A stretch of 44,297 nt of DNA from Lentisphaerota bacterium (GTDB taxonomy: Bacteria > Verrucomicrobiota > Lentisphaeria > Victivallales > UBA1829): contig SUVT01000012.1 of assembly GCA_015061845.1 (NCBI GenBank), positions 1-44,297 of the forward strand, written 5' to 3'. Of the stretch, positions 8,315 through 16,585 are shown piece by piece. The position numbers were made by a program, and so were the translations under genes. The notes below the pieces were generated by a model. The model saw nothing but the letters and a program-made list of their open reading frames with translations, searched no databases and was not told the DNA's origin. Every line of letters starts with the position of its first letter. Within the stretch, counting starts at the first letter, position 1.

Positions 8315-9607
8315 ATGAAAATCAAAACGTTTATCAAGTATGGCCTGATTATTCTCGTTATCGGCGGGGCATCTTATGGCGGCTACCGTTATTTTTCTCA
8401 GAAAAAAGTCGCCGTCAAACAGAATTACAACACTGAAAAAATCACTGTCGGCGACATTACAGATTTTATTTCTGCCACCGGAACAGTAGAACCGGAAGAG
8501 CTGATCAACGTTGGGGCTCAGGTGCAGGGAATGATCCGTGTTTTCGGACAGGACACCGAAGGAAAAAGCATTGATTACGGCTCCCGGGTGACGGAAGGAA
8601 TGGTTCTTGCCCGCATTGATGATACCCTTTATTCCGCAGCAGTGAAGTCTGCACAGGCAAATCTGCTCCAGAAAAAATCTGAATTGACCCGTGCAAAAGC
8701 GGATCTTGTCCAGCTTCAGGCAAAACTGCATCTGGCGGAACGGGATTTGGAACGGGCTGAAAAGCTGAAAAAATCCAATGCTATGGCTCAGGCTGATTAT
8801 GATACCGCTGTTTCCGCAAAGGAAGTTGCAGAAGCTAATGTGAAAGTCGGCGAAGCAAGTGTAAAACAGGCAGAGGCGGCAATCCAGGCGGCAGAAGCCC
8901 AGCTTGCAAAAGAACAGAGCAATCTGAACTACTGTACCATCAAATCCCCCGTGGAAGGTGTTGTCATCGACCGCCGTGTGAATGTCGGACAGACCGTTGT
9001 CTCCAGCATGAACACTCCGAGTTTGTTCCTGATCGCAAAGGATTTGAAGAAAATGCAGGTGTGGGTATCTGTCAACGAAGCAGATATCGGCAAGATCAAA
9101 GAAGGCATGAAAGTGGAGTTCACCGTTGATACCTTCCCCAGAGAAAAGTTCCATGGTGTTGTTGGAAAGATCCGCCTGAATGCTTCACTGACCCAGAACG
9201 TTGTGACTTACATCGTTGAGGTTCAGGTCGATAACTCCAATCTCCGTCTGATTCCGTATCTGACAGCAAATGCGAAATTTATCATCCGTTCCGCAAAGAA
9301 TGTGAAGATCGTTTCCAATGCAGCACTCCGCTGGGCTCCGACCAAAGAACAGAGAACCGGAAAAGGCAGAGAAGGCACTGTCTGGGTTCTCGGACCGGAC
9401 AACAAGCCTGTTCCGCACAAGGTCAGGATCATCATGACCGATGGTGTCCGCAGCGCAATCGAAACAGATCTGCCGGAAGGGACTGTGCTGATCAATGGAG
9501 TTGCGCAAGCCAACAATGCAGCAGCTCCTGCGGCAGCACAAGCCGCCAATCAGGGTGGAGAATCCTCTCCGTTCGTTCCGAAAATGGCACCCAAAAAAAG
9601 AAAGTAA
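8315..9607 (+). CDS. MacA-like periplasmic adaptor (HlyD/RND-type membrane fusion protein)
   Basis: A 430-residue adaptor of a tripartite exporter. Seen: an N-terminal membrane anchor (about residues 8-24), the barrel-sandwich/lipoyl half motif (GTVEPEELINVGAQVQGMI), a long alpha-helical hairpin rich in Ala, Glu and Lys (about residues 105-190), the second lipoyl half (NYCTIKSPVEGVVIDRRVNVGQTV) and a beta-barrel region. The tail is Ala-rich, then basic (APKKRK). Together with the next two genes it forms a MacAB-type system that would move a substrate from the periplasm outward. No TolC-like outer membrane gene is in the window. A strong AGGGGAGA ribosome site precedes the ATG. Confidence 0.9.
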   Translation: MKIKTFIKYGLIILVIGGASYGGYRYFSQKKVAVKQNYNTEKITVGDITDFISATGTVEPEELINVGAQVQGMIRVFGQDTEGKSIDYGSRVTEGMVLARIDDTLYSAAVKSAQANLLQKKSELTRAKADLVQLQAKLHLAERDLERAEKLKKSNAMAQADYDTAVSAKEVAEANVKVGEASVKQAEAAIQAAEAQLAKEQSNLNYCTIKSPVEGVVIDRRVNVGQTVVSSMNTPSLFLIAKDLKKMQVWVSVNEADIGKIKEGMKVEFTVDTFPREKFHGVVGKIRLNASLTQNVVTYIVEVQVDNSNLRLIPYLTANAKFIIRSAKNVKIVSNAALRWAPTKEQRTGKGREGTVWVLGPDNKPVPHKVRIIMTDGVRSAIETDLPEGTVLINGVAQANNAAAPAAAQAANQGGESSPFVPKMAPKKRK

Positions 9608-9621
9608 AACGGGGGTGAACT

Positions 9622-10299
9622 ATGCTGATTCAACTGAAAGATATTACAAAAGTTTACCGGATCGGCGGAGATTTGGAAGTTCCGGTCCTGAAGGGGATCT
9701 CTCTTCAGATCGAACAGGGGGAATATGTCGCTCTCATGGGAGAATCAGGCTCCGGGAAAAGTACGCTCATGAACATTCTGGGCTGTCTGGACCGTCCAAC
9801 CGGCGGAGAATATCTCTTTGAAGGAAAAGATATCTCCCGGGCGACCAACGATGAGCGTGCCTTGCTCCGGAACAAAAAGATCGGATTCGTTTTTCAGAAC
9901 TTCAATCTTCTTCCGCGAACCTCCGCCCTGGAAAATGTGATTATGCCGCTGACCTATACCGCCAACGGTCTTTCCATGAAAGAACGGCTGGAACGGGGAC
10001 GGGCAATGCTGGAAAAAGTGGGCTTGAAAGAACGGATGAAACATCATCCCTCCCAGCTCTCCGGCGGACAGCAGCAGCGCGTTGCCATTGCCCGCGCGCT
10101 TATCAATAATCCGCCGGTCCTGTTCGCTGATGAACCCACGGGAAACCTGGATTCTCAGACAAGTATTGAAGTTATGAACATGTTTACAGAACTTAACCGC
10201 CAGGAAAAGATCACCATTATTCTGGTTACACACTCGCAGGAAACTGCAGATTGTGCAAAACGGGTGATCCGCCTCGCAGACGGGATGATAAAGTCATGA
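9622..10299 (+). CDS. ABC transporter ATP-binding protein, MacB/LolD type
   Basis: A 225-residue ATPase with Walker [10 protein letters not shown] (40-48), Q-loop [10 protein letters not shown] (89-98), ABC signature LSGGQQQR (146-153), Walker B VLFADEP (166-172) and a later H-loop in VTHSQE. The length and the [15 protein letters not shown] segment match the LolD/MacB subfamily. It starts 14 bases after the adaptor gene and its stop overlaps the start of the permease gene (ATGA), so the three are translated as a unit. Confidence 0.93.
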   Translation: MLIQLKDITKVYRIGGDLEVPVLKGISLQIEQGEYVALMGESGSGKSTLMNILGCLDRPTGGEYLFEGKDISRATNDERALLRNKKIGFVFQNFNLLPRTSALENVIMPLTYTANGLSMKERLERGRAMLEKVGLKERMKHHPSQLSGGQQQRVAIARALINNPPVLFADEPTGNLDSQTSIEVMNMFTELNRQEKITIILVTHSQETADCAKRVIRLADGMIKS

Positions 10300-11654
10300 G
10301 ATTTTTTACAACATTCAGTTTGGCATTTCATGCCTTGCGCCGGAATCCCACCCGGTCCCTGCTTACAACATTGGGGATCGTGATCGGGATCGCAGCGGTG
10401 ATCGCTATGACAGAGATCGGAAAGGGTTCCTCCAACTCTATCGCTCGCTCCATTTCCCAGATGGGAGCGGGAAACCTGCTGGTCATGCCATCCCACACCA
10501 ATAAAGGCGGGGTCAGCTCCGGTTCCGGAAGCGCAATGACTCTTACGCCGGAGGATTACAAAGCGATCGTCAGAGAGTGCAGTTCTGTGGGAACAGCAGC
10601 CCCCATCGTGACTGCCCGTGTTCAAGTCGTTGCCGGAAATAAAAACTGGAACCCCTGGAACATTCACGGCTCCACTCCGGAATATGTGAAAGTACAGAAC
10701 TTCGGAATGCCCACAGAAGGGGAACTCTTCACCGATGAAGATGTACAGTCCGCCAATACAGTCTGCCTGATCGGAAACACTGTCCGGCGGGAACTGTTCG
10801 GAGAGGGAGTTTCTCCCATCGGCGAAGAGATCCGTATCGGGAAAGTCAACTTCCGTGTCGTGGGAGTCCTGCCCTCTAAAGGCGCAAATATGATGGGATT
10901 CGACCAGGATGATGTGATCCTGGCTCCGTGGACAACGCTGCGTTACCGTGTGACCGGAAACCGGACAAGCACTTCCAGCTCCTCCGGGAACAGCGATATC
11001 TCCACCGGAGACCTTTACCCCTCCACCGGAGCAGCATTCTATCCGGAACGGTCGGAAACTCAGGTGACAGATACTCTGCTTGCGCCCAGATTCACGACAA
11101 TCGACCAGATCATGGTTCAGGCAGTTTCCGCCGATGCCGTCAACGATGCAATGGAAGAGATCACGCAGCTCCTCCGGGAACGGCACAAGATCCGTCCCGG
11201 CGCAGAAAATGATTTCCGGGTCCGCAACTTCTCGGAAATGGCAAACACCCTGCAGACAACCAGTACAGTCATGACGAACCTGCTGCTCTGCATTGCAATG
11301 ATCTCTCTGGTGGTCGGTGGAGTCGGGATCATGAACATCATGCTCGTTTCTGTCACGGAACGCACCCGGGAAATCGGATTGCGCATGGCTGTCGGAGCAA
11401 GAAGCAAAGATATCCTGCGCCAGTTTCTGGTGGAAGCAACGGTTCTCTGTCTCTTCGGCGGGATCATCGGAATTCTGCTGGGCAGAGGCGGGGCTTATCT
11501 GGTGAGCAAACTGATGCAGTGGCCGACAGAAAGTTCTCCCGGTGCAATCGTGGCAGCTGTTTTGACTTCCGCCGCAGTCGGGATCATCTTCGGTTTCTAC
11601 CCCGCTTGGAAAGCCTCACGTCTCGACCCAATCGAAGCATTGAGATATGAATAA
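10296..11654 (+). CDS. MacB-like ABC transporter permease
   Basis: A 452-residue permease with the MacB architecture. It has an N-terminal cytoplasmic amphipathic start (ALRRNPTRSLLTTLGIVIG) running into TM1, a large periplasmic MacB_PCD domain (about residues 50-320, with an unusual Ser/Thr-rich stretch around 225-245), then an FtsX domain of three TMs beginning LLLCIAMISLVVGGVGIMNIMLVSVTERTREIG (quoted only by its start LLLCIAMISLVVGG) and ending DPIEALRYE. The ATG at 10296 overlapping the ATPase stop is chosen over an in-frame start 45 bases upstream, which lies inside the ATPase gene. In E. coli MacB the ATPase and permease are fused; here they are separate. Confidence 0.92.
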   Translation: MRFFTTFSLAFHALRRNPTRSLLTTLGIVIGIAAVIAMTEIGKGSSNSIARSISQMGAGNLLVMPSHTNKGGVSSGSGSAMTLTPEDYKAIVRECSSVGTAAPIVTARVQVVAGNKNWNPWNIHGSTPEYVKVQNFGMPTEGELFTDEDVQSANTVCLIGNTVRRELFGEGVSPIGEEIRIGKVNFRVVGVLPSKGANMMGFDQDDVILAPWTTLRYRVTGNRTSTSSSSGNSDISTGDLYPSTGAAFYPERSETQVTDTLLAPRFTTIDQIMVQAVSADAVNDAMEEITQLLRERHKIRPGAENDFRVRNFSEMANTLQTTSTVMTNLLLCIAMISLVVGGVGIMNIMLVSVTERTREIGLRMAVGARSKDILRQFLVEATVLCLFGGIIGILLGRGGAYLVSKLMQWPTESSPGAIVAAVLTSAAVGIIFGFYPAWKASRLDPIEALRYE

Positions 11655-11679
11655 ACCTTCCCGCAAGAGGGGATAAAAA

Positions 11680-11709
11680 AAAGGACCATTCGGTTTTGAA
11701 CGGTCCTTT
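11680..11709. terminator. Bidirectional rho-independent terminator
   Basis: Stem AAAGGACC / GGTCCTTT (8 bp, extendable past one A-C mismatch), with flanking A and T tracts. It separates the rightward exporter operon from the leftward dat-ddc operon. Confidence 0.85.
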
Positions 11710-11729
11710 CTCATTTCCGGAAGAAATCT

Positions 11730-13184
11730 TTACCGCAGAGAAGCGATCAATGACATCAATCCGGTCAACGTTTCATGGGTCAACAGCGGATTGAGCAGGG
11801 TGAATTTCAGATAGACATCACCATGACAAACGGTCTGACCGATCACAACTCCATGTTCATGGAGCAGAGCGCGGCGGATCCGTTTGTTCATATCGTCAGC
11901 CGATTCTGTACAGCCTGCCTGAGGCAGTACACGGAAGACAACAGAACTGATTTCAGGTTTCACAACCACATCGAAATCCGGGTTCTTTTCCAGTTCCCCG
12001 TAAAGGAACGCCGCATTGTCAATGCTGCGGGTGATTAGTGCGGACCAGCCTTCTTTTCCGCGCATCCGGAAGGACATCCAGACTTTCAACGCATCGAAAC
12101 GGCGGGTGGTCTGCATTGATTTGTTCACAAGGTTGATGTAGCCGTCTTCTTCATCCTCTTCCCGGTTCAGGTAATCGGCATGAATGGTGAGGGCATCGAA
12201 ATATTTTCCGTTTTTCACCAGTGATGCACTGCAGCTGATGGGGAGCATGAACATCTTGTGGAAGTCGACGGTAATAGAGTCGCAATCAGCCAAGCCGGCA
12301 ACGCGACCGGCATATTTTTCAGAGAGGATCACACCGCTTCCGTAAGCGGCATCTGCATGAAGCCACATGCCGTATTCGTCGCAAATCGCCCGGAGTTCTT
12401 TCAGGGGGTCGATGCTGCCGAAGTCGGTGGTTCCAACGGTTGCGCCGATACAGAACGGCAGATTTCCGGCTTCCACATCCTTGCGGATCAGCTCTTTCAG
12501 TGCCGCAAGATCCATTTTCATGGCATTGTCGACAGGAACCTTCACCACTGCTTCATAGCCGAGCCCCATGAGGTGAGCACTCTTTTCCATGGAGAAGTGG
12601 GAAACTTCCGAGGTGTACATGCGGAATTTTCTGAAATCAGCGGGCAGACCGCATTTTTTCACATCCCAGCCCAGTTTTTCGTTGCAGAAACGGTCACGGG
12701 CAAGGAGCAGACCGGAGAGGTTCGACTGGGAACCGCCGGAAGTGAAAACGCCGTCTGCCTTTTCATCATAGCCGTAAAGGGCGCAGAGTTTGTTGATGAC
12801 ATCCACTTCGATCTCAGTTGCCACGGGAGCCTGATCCCAGGAGTCCATGGACTGGTTGAAGGTGGAAAGGATCAGTTCCGCCGCCACGGACTCCATCAGC
12901 ACAGAACTGTGAAGATGAGCCATGTAGTTGGTGGAGGAAGGACGCAGGAAGTTGGGCAGGATCTTTTCAGAAACTTCCTTGAGAAGTTCGTCAAAACCCA
13001 TGGATTTTTCCGGAAGAAGAGCCTCTGTACGCACCAGCGCACGGAGATTTTCCGGAGTCATTCCGGCATAAGCCTTGCCATGATCCATGGATGCCGCGAC
13101 CGCACGGACCGTGGCATCCATCATACGGATATATTCAGCCTTGTCGGCTGCAGAGGAAGTAAGGAAAAGATTACTTTGTGACAT
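11730..13184 (-). CDS. ddc: PLP-dependent decarboxylase, probable L-2,4-diaminobutyrate decarboxylase
   Basis: A 484-residue group II PLP decarboxylase. Motifs: TSGGSQSNL (phosphate binding), HADAAYGSG (PLP-interacting Asp, about 276-284) and VDFHKMF with the PLP Lys at about 310. The product is predicted to convert 2,4-diaminobutyrate to 1,3-diaminopropane and CO2. The substrate call rests on the adjacent class III aminotransferase that would make diaminobutyrate, the same dat-ddc pairing known in Acinetobacter. The ATG at 13184 follows GAGGTCA by a suitable distance; a start 30 bases upstream would lie deeper inside the preceding gene. The two genes overlap by 14 bases, so translation is probably coupled. 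Glutamate- or tyrosine-type decarboxylation is the alternative. Confidence 0.82.
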   Translation of the reverse strand: MSQSNLFLTSSAADKAEYIRMMDATVRAVAASMDHGKAYAGMTPENLRALVRTEALLPEKSMGFDELLKEVSEKILPNFLRPSSTNYMAHLHSSVLMESVAAELILSTFNQSMDSWDQAPVATEIEVDVINKLCALYGYDEKADGVFTSGGSQSNLSGLLLARDRFCNEKLGWDVKKCGLPADFRKFRMYTSEVSHFSMEKSAHLMGLGYEAVVKVPVDNAMKMDLAALKELIRKDVEAGNLPFCIGATVGTTDFGSIDPLKELRAICDEYGMWLHADAAYGSGVILSEKYAGRVAGLADCDSITVDFHKMFMLPISCSASLVKNGKYFDALTIHADYLNREEDEEDGYINLVNKSMQTTRRFDALKVWMSFRMRGKEGWSALITRSIDNAAFLYGELEKNPDFDVVVKPEISSVVFRVLPQAGCTESADDMNKRIRRALLHEHGVVIGQTVCHGDVYLKFTLLNPLLTHETLTGLMSLIASLR

Positions 13185-14541
13185 CGCTGTTGACCTCACA
13201 CACGACCTTTTCAAAGATGTCGAGCATGGTATTGATCTCTTCGCGGGTCACATTCAGAGCGCAGAGACAGCGCATAACTGCACCGTGTCTGCCGCCTTTT
13301 TCCATTACGAGTTTGTTCTTGAAACATTCGTTCTGAATGCGTGCTGCGATTTCACCGCTGCCGGGATATGCGCCCAGAGAATCTTTGGGTCCCTTGGGAT
13401 CCACAAATTCGCATCCGAGCATCAAACCTTTGCCGCGGACATCTCCGATGATGGAGACTTTCTTCTTGAGTTCCAGGATCCGTTCCCGCATCATATCGCC
13501 TTTTGCAGCGACATCTGCCAGGAATTCGGGCTGGGAAACGCGGTTCATAACGACTGTACCGGCTGCCATAGCGAGCTGATTTCCGCGGAATGTTCCCGCG
13601 TGAGCTCCGGGCTGCCATTTGTCCAGTTCCTTGTTGTAAACGACAACTGACATGGGCTGGGTTCCGCCGATTGCTTTGGAAACCAGGATCACATCAGGAA
13701 CGATATTTGCATATTCAAACGCAAAGAATTTACCGGATCTTCCGACACCGCACTGGATTTCGTCCACGATCATGGGGATGCCCAGTTCTTTGGTAACGCG
13801 GCGGACAGTCTGGAGGAATTCCACAGGAGCGGGGATCACGCCGCCTTCGCCCTGAATGGGTTCCAGAATGACAGCTGCGGGTTTGGTGACTCCGCTTTCG
13901 GGATCTTTCAGCATACGTTCAAAGTATTCGCAGCAAGCCTTTGTTCCTGCTTCGCCGCCGAGTCCGAAGGGACAGCGGTAGTCGTAGGGATAAGGCATGA
14001 AATGAACATCCGGCATAAGAGCGGGGACCTTGGACTTTGCAGCAAGGTTTCCGGTCAGAGCCATTGCGCCGTGTCCCATTCCATGATAACCGCCATGGAA
14101 TGCGATCACTGAACTGCGTCCGGTTGCGGTCTTACAGAGCTTGATGGCTGCATCGGTAGCATCTGTTCCGGAAGGACTGCAGAACTGAACTTTTGCGTTC
14201 TTTCTCAATTCTTCAGGCAGAAGAGAGAAGAGAGTCTGAACAAATTTGTCTTTGACAGGTGTCATCAAATCGAGTGTATGAAGGGGACGGTCACTGGTGA
14301 TCATATCGACCATAGTCTGATTGACTTCCGGATCGTTATGTCCCAGAGCGAGAGTTCCGGCACCGCAAAGGAAATCCAGATAACGGTTGCCTTCCACATC
14401 TTCCAGCCAAACGCCTTTTGCTTTTACGAGAGAGAAAGGAAACTTTCTCGGATAGCTTCTGGCATTGGATTCCGTTTCTTCCTGACGAAGCATGTATTCC
14501 GCATTGGACATGCCCTGCACATTTTCTTTAAGTTCCATCAT
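13171..14541 (-). CDS. dat: Diaminobutyrate--2-oxoglutarate aminotransferase
   Basis: A 456-residue class III aminotransferase. It carries GxxTDATDAAIK (PSGTDATDAA, 123-132), FHGGYHGMGHGA (about 148-159), the VDEIQCGVGRSG motif (PLP Asp260) and the catalytic Lys289 in LVSKAIGG, all as in the Dat/EctB group. It would transfer an amino group from glutamate to aspartate semialdehyde to give L-2,4-diaminobutyrate. Downstream overlap with a decarboxylase gives the 1,3-diaminopropane pathway; no ectoine genes are nearby, arguing against an EctB role. Two ATGs stand in tandem (14541 and 14538), with GAAGGG about 9 bases before the first. A leader of about 170 bases with a small frame precedes it. 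Confidence 0.88.
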   Translation of the reverse strand: MMELKENVQGMSNAEYMLRQEETESNARSYPRKFPFSLVKAKGVWLEDVEGNRYLDFLCGAGTLALGHNDPEVNQTMVDMITSDRPLHTLDLMTPVKDKFVQTLFSLLPEELRKNAKVQFCSPSGTDATDAAIKLCKTATGRSSVIAFHGGYHGMGHGAMALTGNLAAKSKVPALMPDVHFMPYPYDYRCPFGLGGEAGTKACCEYFERMLKDPESGVTKPAAVILEPIQGEGGVIPAPVEFLQTVRRVTKELGIPMIVDEIQCGVGRSGKFFAFEYANIVPDVILVSKAIGGTQPMSVVVYNKELDKWQPGAHAGTFRGNQLAMAAGTVVMNRVSQPEFLADVAAKGDMMRERILELKKKVSIIGDVRGKGLMLGCEFVDPKGPKDSLGAYPGSGEIAARIQNECFKNKLVMEKGGRHGAVMRCLCALNVTREEINTMLDIFEKVVCEVNSDVTK

Positions 14542-14589
14542 AACAACAGAACCCTTCTATTCCGGAATCGCGAGGACTCCGTTTTCTTG

Positions 14590-14688
14590 TTAACAGATAC
14601 CCTTCCCTTTCGGCAAGGAAAAAAACAGGGACATCAACTCTCTTTCTTTCAAGAGCAACATCCCGGCCGCAGAGATTTCCCTCATCAT
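14590..14688 (-). CDS. Possible 32-residue leader peptide upstream of dat
   Basis: A 33-codon open frame (starting MMREISAAGM, ending LPKGKGIC) runs 25 bases after the predicted dat promoter and stops 48 bases before the dat ATG. Its ribosome site is weak (GAGCAG), and the first ATG lies in a 6-bp hairpin (ATTTTC 14687-14692 / GAAAAT 14703-14708). I recognise no family. E. coli speF is preceded by a 34-codon arrest peptide that senses ornithine, so a leader of similar size before another diamine operon is suggestive. It may equally be a chance frame. Confidence 0.3.
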   Translation of the reverse strand: MMREISAAGMLLLKERELMSLFFSLPKGKGIC

Positions 14689-14719
14689 TTTCTGCTCAGA
14701 CGGAAAATTCTCTTCTATT

Positions 14720-14747
14720 ACAATACCATTATTTTCAATATTTTCAA
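14720..14747 (-). promoter_or_regulatory. Candidate dat-ddc promoter
   Basis: On the minus strand: TTGAAA (14742-14747), 16 bases, TATTGT (14720-14725). It predicts a leader of about 170 bases before dat. A second TTGAAA lies at 14733-14738, but its spacing to a -10 is poor. Confidence 0.45.
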
Positions 14748-14921
14748 CATTTATTCCGGTGATACATTAAATTTTTTCCGATTTTTTTTTACTATTCCCC
14801 TATTGACAGCGATTTTCAAGTAAAAAACACGGGACCTTCAGAGAAGAAAATCATTATTATTTTTGAAAATCCAGCAAACTCCATGCGGGGAATTACTGAC
14901 GGATATTTTTTGTTTTTGCGT

Positions 14922-14949
14922 TTGAAAAATTCTCTTTATGGAATATATT
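14922..14949 (+). promoter_or_regulatory. Candidate promoter in the long region upstream of rtcB
   Basis: TTGAAA (14922-14927), 16 bases, TATATT (14944-14949). If used for rtcB it implies a 5' leader of about 350 bases. Otherwise it drives a short unannotated transcript that includes the mini-frame at 15040. Confidence 0.55.
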
Positions 14950-15305
14950 TACGCAATATTAAAAAAAAACTTTTCCGGCTGTCAGATTTTTTTAAATGAG
15001 TTCTCTTATCAAGTAACAACACTAAAACAGGAGGACATCATGAATGATCGCAGAAATTAACAGAAGGGAAAGTTTTCAATAATATGTGAAAACATAAAAC
15101 GGAAAGCGTTGTCATTTTTTTTATAAATCTCTCATTTATGATTATGACTGTGTTATGGTTCCTCGTTTACAGAAATTTTTATATTTCAGGTTGTTCAGAT
15201 GCTCTGCAATATTGCAGGACTGCCCCGGAGAGAAAGCGTTGCCAAAAAAAGACAATGAAAGCGAAGAGACAGTAAAAAGAGTTTTAAAGTTAAGGAAATT
15301 TTATT
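14950..15305 (+). other. Long structured region upstream of rtcB
   Basis: No conventional gene is visible here. It contains a strong ribosome site AGGAGG (15029-15034) followed by a 6-codon frame at 15040-15060 (MNDRRN, stop) and an overlapping 12-codon frame at 15044-15082. It also has a hairpin GTTTTC/GAAAAC (15072-15093), a short repeat ATAAAT/ATTTAT (15123-15139), the perfect palindrome CTGCAATATTGCAG (15204-15217) and two copies of GAAAGCGTTG (15102-15111 and 15232-15241). Together they suggest a regulated 5' region or a small RNA. No tRNA-like fold or known riboswitch was recognised. Confidence 0.5.
15101..15241 (+). promoter_or_regulatory. Two GAAAGCGTTG boxes and a 14-bp palindrome before rtcB
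   Basis: GGAAAGCGTTGTCA at 15101-15114 matches 12 of 14 bases of a LacI/CcpA-type box TGAAAGCGTTTTCA. The second copy, AGAAAGCGTTGCCA at 15231-15244, matches 11 of 14. Between them lies the perfect palindrome CTGCAATATTGCAG (15204-15217). These are operator candidates only; no regulator gene adjoins. Confidence 0.35.
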
Positions 15306-16535
15306 ATGGATAAATATTACGACAACGGTCATCCGCAAACAGTGACCGGAGATTTTGGAACTGCATGGATCACTACACAGGACAGTGATGACGATACTGT
15401 AAAAATGATTCGTGCTGTAATGAATTCATCACTTTCAGAAGATACAAAAGTCGTTATCATGCCGGATTGTCATGTGGGCAAAGGCTGTGTGGTTGGATTT
15501 ACCCAGAAGATCAATGAAACAGCGCCCCGTATCTCTCCGGATATCATCGGAGTTGATATCGGCTGCAATATCACATCCATGAAGTTCAAGGCGGACCCTT
15601 CCTTTATGGAGAGTGAAGAAACGCTTGCAAAGCTGGATGCCTATACCCGTGCAAATATCGGAATCGGCATTGCCGCTTATGCGGAAGACGGTCTTTCTTC
15701 CCGGGAAAAGAGCATGATTTCCAAAGAGGATCTCAAGGCTTTTGCGGATGCTGAAAAATTGTTGAAAGAGGATATGCCCAATCCAAGAGAAAAGGTAACT
15801 TCTCCCGGCATTGAACATCAGTTGAAATCTGTCGGTTCCGGAAATCATTTTGTGGAACTGGGAAAAGATCCCGAAGAAGGGTTCTACTGGCTGACTGTTC
15901 ACAGCGGTTCACGGTATCTGGGACAGAGGGTTTGTCATTACTACAAATACCATGCTGTACGGACTTGTGAAGACAATAAGGCGAGAGATTACAAGTATCT
16001 CGACAAGAGCACCCGGTATCTGGAACGCTATCTGACTTGCGTTGATGCCTGCCAGAGATTTTCCAGACTGAATCACCAGTTGATTCTGAACAAGCTCGGA
16101 GAGTTCGTCATCAAGGGATTTTTCGGCAAGCCGCTGGACTATATCGGAACAATGCACAATTACATTGATCTTGATCACATGATCATCCGCAAGGGGTCGG
16201 TCAGTGCTCAGGCAGGAGAACGGCTGCTGATTCCTTTCAACATGCGGGATGGCGTGGCTGTTTGTGAGGCAAAGGGAAATCCGGATTGGAACTGTTCTGC
16301 GCCCCACGGGGCTGGAAGATGCCTTTCCAGAGCAGAAGCTAAATTGCTTTTGAATGCAGAGGCTGCTGCCGCAGACTTGAAGCAGCACAAAGTTTTTTCC
16401 ACATCTGTTGAATACAGTGTGGATGAAACGCCGGATGCTTATAAGCCCATGGCACAGATCCTTGAGCTGATCAAGCCTACCGTGGATGTAAAGTTCCTGG
16501 TAAAACCCATCTGGAACATCAAAGGAAGATCATAA
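15306..16535 (+). CDS. rtcB: RNA-splicing ligase RtcB
   Basis: A 409-residue GTP- and Mn-dependent RNA ligase joining 2',3'-cyclic phosphate or 3'-phosphate ends to 5'-OH ends. Motifs: MPDCHVGKGCVVGFT (52-66), the metal site GVDIGCN (82-88), GSGNHFVELG (178-187), HSGSR (200-204) and HGAGR with the guanylated His335 (E. coli His337). The length equals that of E. coli RtcB. Start ATG with AAGGAA upstream. Unlike enterobacterial rtcBA there is no RtcA cyclase, RtcR regulator or Archease gene adjacent, and the gene stands alone behind a 760-base upstream region. It probably serves RNA repair; the trigger is unknown. Confidence 0.95.
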   Translation: MDKYYDNGHPQTVTGDFGTAWITTQDSDDDTVKMIRAVMNSSLSEDTKVVIMPDCHVGKGCVVGFTQKINETAPRISPDIIGVDIGCNITSMKFKADPSFMESEETLAKLDAYTRANIGIGIAAYAEDGLSSREKSMISKEDLKAFADAEKLLKEDMPNPREKVTSPGIEHQLKSVGSGNHFVELGKDPEEGFYWLTVHSGSRYLGQRVCHYYKYHAVRTCEDNKARDYKYLDKSTRYLERYLTCVDACQRFSRLNHQLILNKLGEFVIKGFFGKPLDYIGTMHNYIDLDHMIIRKGSVSAQAGERLLIPFNMRDGVAVCEAKGNPDWNCSAPHGAGRCLSRAEAKLLLNAEAAAADLKQHKVFSTSVEYSVDETPDAYKPMAQILELIKPTVDVKFLVKPIWNIKGRS

Positions 16536-16546
16536 ATGATCACCCG

Positions 16547-16585
16547 ATCCGTGGGGAGAATACTCTCCACGGATTTTTATTTTTT
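16547..16585 (+). terminator. Rho-independent terminator after rtcB
   Basis: A 12-bp stem (ATCCGTGGGGAG / CTCTCCACGGAT, one G-T pair) with loop AATA and a T-rich tail TTTTTATTTTTT. The tail overlaps the last codons of the convergent symporter gene. Confidence 0.9.

Noticed and set aside
15181-15210. Sigma-54 promoter for rtcB (GG-N10-GC at 15189-15202)
   Set aside because: Only the GG and GC dinucleotides fit; the flanking TGGCAC and TTGCA bases do not match, and no RtcR-type activator is adjacent.
14542-15305. A tRNA or rRNA gene in the largest non-coding stretch
   Set aside because: No T-arm, acceptor stem or CCA-compatible pairing could be built, and the region is AT-rich.
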